Below are positions 62,337-64,000 of a DNA stretch of 64,000 nt, piece by piece; position 1 is the stretch's first letter, and each line of letters opens with the position of its first letter. The translations under genes were made by a program, and so were the position numbers. Source of the DNA: Torymus aiolomorphi (Eukaryota; Arthropoda; Insecta; Hymenoptera; Torymidae); assembly GCA_036365515.1 (NCBI GenBank), contig CM070877.1:9829101-9893100 (forward strand), given 5' to 3'. The notes below the pieces were generated by a model. The model was not told where the DNA came from, searched no databases, and was given only the letters and a program-made list of their open reading frames with translations.

Positions 62337-64000
62337 GTGTTCGAGTGGAAGGAAATGTGAATTCGCGTGATATTTGTACTGATAGAAGATAAAGTATGAA
62401 TAAATCAATATAAGATGGTGTGATGTACATACAGTGTATTTGAGCACGAAGATTTTGTAATAAGAAATAAAATTTACTTGTATTCAAATGAAGACGTTAT
62501 TTATTTCATTTTCCTTCTTCTTAGCAGCAGAAATGGCATTGACTCTGTCTGGTGCGCTCATTGTTCTTTTTCTTTGCAGCAGAAATGGCATTGACTCCAG
62601 CTGTTAAGTCCAGTTGATAACTAATGTTCAAAATGCCACACATTCCATCATTAACAAGCTTTGCATCAAGAGTAAGAGCGTCAAAGCGTACAATAGTACA
62701 TTACGATACCAGTGCGGGAATAGTTATTTTCGATACAAGTGTGCGAAGTAGTTTGTCGCCCGAGCGAAGCGAGGGTGACAAAAACACCCGTGCAATAATG
62801 ACCCTTTTCGGTCACGTGTATCGAACTCTATTTTTTTTAACGGAGTGTGTGAAACTAGCCTTGTTGTTTGTTTTGCGTGCGCGAAGTAGCTGTTTCTCGC
62901 ACGGCGTGCGCGAAAGTAAACTGATCTGCGCATGCGCGACTTACGCGCATGCCGTGTGTAAAACAGCTACTTCGCGCACGCAAAACAAGCACGAGAAGGC
63001 GAGTTTCGCACACTCCGTTAAAAAAAGTAGATTTTCGTGTGACATTTACGCACCCGAGCGAAGCGAGAGTGGAAAGGCACACGAGACGAGAATCTCTTTC
63101 CCGCAGATGTATCGTACAGAACTTTTTGATACGACGTGTGGAAAGTTCGATTTCGAGCACACGCTTTTTGCCGAGCGTGCGAGAAATCGAACTTCCCGCA
63201 TAGAGTGTCGAAAAAATAGTTTTGGGGCACAAGTTCCAAAGAATGTTATTAAAACTCTCACTATGTAGTTTTGTATGTGCCCAGCAAGGCAGCACTTCAG
63301 AAGTGTAACAGAAGTCAGAATGATATTTTTGTATGGAAATAGTTATTTATTAACAGGCAGACCATATCAGCGGATAAAGGGGAGCAAGTATATCAGCATG
63401 TTTACATGGAGGAAGAGAGCCAGAAATAGATTAGTAGAAACAAGAACCTTACCTACTTGTTCCATTTAGTAATATCTGTCAAGTTAAAAAGAATCATTTT
63501 TTGCAGGTGAGAGAAGTAATTTGCAGAAGTCAATGGATAGTCAACAAAAATGTTTTCAATTTTTAAGTTAAAAACATTTTTTTTTACTGTATATATGGGT
63601 CATTTTTAGAAAACGTGAACTTTTTCATTTTCCAATCTTCAAAGATTGAAAGTGTTTGAAAAATTCTATAAAAATAAAACATGAACTTCTCGTCATTTAA
63701 AACATATAAATATTAACGAAAATAAATAAGTGCACTCTATACAAAATCTAAGGCAAGTAAAAATTAATGAACAACCAATATTACAAATAATAATACCAGA
63801 GAGATTACTACCAGAGAGTTTATAAAATTATTAATATTTTTTTAAATAAAGATATTGATTCCGGAAAAACGCACTTACCCATGAATGTAGATTTTATATG
63901 TGCATAATTTTAAAAAATAGTTTTACTTTTGACTAAAATTGGTTTAAATATTTAATTTGAAAATCCTTTGTGGTTACTGCGTACGGACATAAAAATTCAC
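62337..64000. other. 3' flank of nardilysin and window end, no gene supported
   Basis: Plus-strand AATAAA signals at 62,399-62,404 and 62,466-62,471 probably end the nardilysin transcript. 62,510-62,595 has two copies of CAGCAGAAATGGCATTGACTC in direct repeat. A GC-rich inverted cluster follows. From 63,300 on the DNA is AT-rich with nothing recognised. Confidence 0.5.
62650..63250. repeat. GC-rich foldback cluster
   Basis: Arms of about 70 bp (TAACGGAGTGTGTGAAAC, TTTGCGTGCGCGAAGTAGCTG) and their complements flank a centre at about 62,930 (CTGCGCATGCGCGACTTACG). CCCGAGCGAAGCGAG occurs as a direct repeat at both edges (62,758 and 63,053). A second small inverted repeat is at 63,135-63,205 (GAAAGTTCGATTTCGAGCAC). 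The base composition differs strongly from the flanks. Confidence 0.7.

Overview
The window is eukaryotic, AT-rich nuclear DNA with GC-richer spliced exons. The mix of genes (a ZAD-type C2H2 zinc-finger protein, a family restricted to arthropods in practice, nardilysin, RCC1L and an unnamed pair of GPI-anchored proteins) points to an insect. A hymenopteran is my guess from the compact GC-rich exons in AT-rich DNA, but I cannot prove the order. There are no operons, CRISPR arrays or bacterial features.

Layout. The left edge (1-574, minus) is the 5' coding part of an acidic/Arg-rich protein that runs off the window. From 2.8 to 42.9 kb lies a head-to-head pair of paralogues: paralogue A on the minus strand (13 exons, 28,832 to 2,797, 801 aa) and paralogue B on the plus strand (15 exons, 30,952 to 42,949, 825 aa). 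Both have a 64-nt signal-peptide first exon, a degenerate VWA-like middle, a cysteine-rich end and a C-terminal GPI-type tail. All exon phases close in my reconstruction. Paralogue A has a 17.9-kb intron 3 (9,140-27,079) full of repeats and containing, on the opposite strand, a small two-exon gene (22,916-23,792) of unknown function with repeated YVEVGNP modules. Two near-identical 1.6-kb inverted copies flank that gene.

An RCC1L gene (minus, 8 exons, 444 aa) converges with paralogue B, and their polyadenylation hexamers overlap. Then come about 4.5 kb of repeats, including a non-autonomous hAT element that split a (TG)n microsatellite and itself carries nested insertions. After this a ZAD/C2H2 protein with about 18 fingers (minus, 6 exons, 1288 aa) lies head-to-head with a full-length nardilysin-like M16 metallopeptidase (plus, 13 exons, 1042 aa). 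The last 1.7 kb is repeat-rich 3' flank.

The most unusual material is in the repeats. It includes a 2.3-kb foldback element with an exact 8-bp target duplication whose arms are arranged A-B-core-A'-B', TTAA-flanked MITEs of two families (one with an internal empty-site comparison), several long palindromes in introns, and the nested YVEVGNP gene inside the inverted-repeat cluster. The genes here do not form a pathway: they are ordinary neighbours except for the paralogue pair, which is one gene family.
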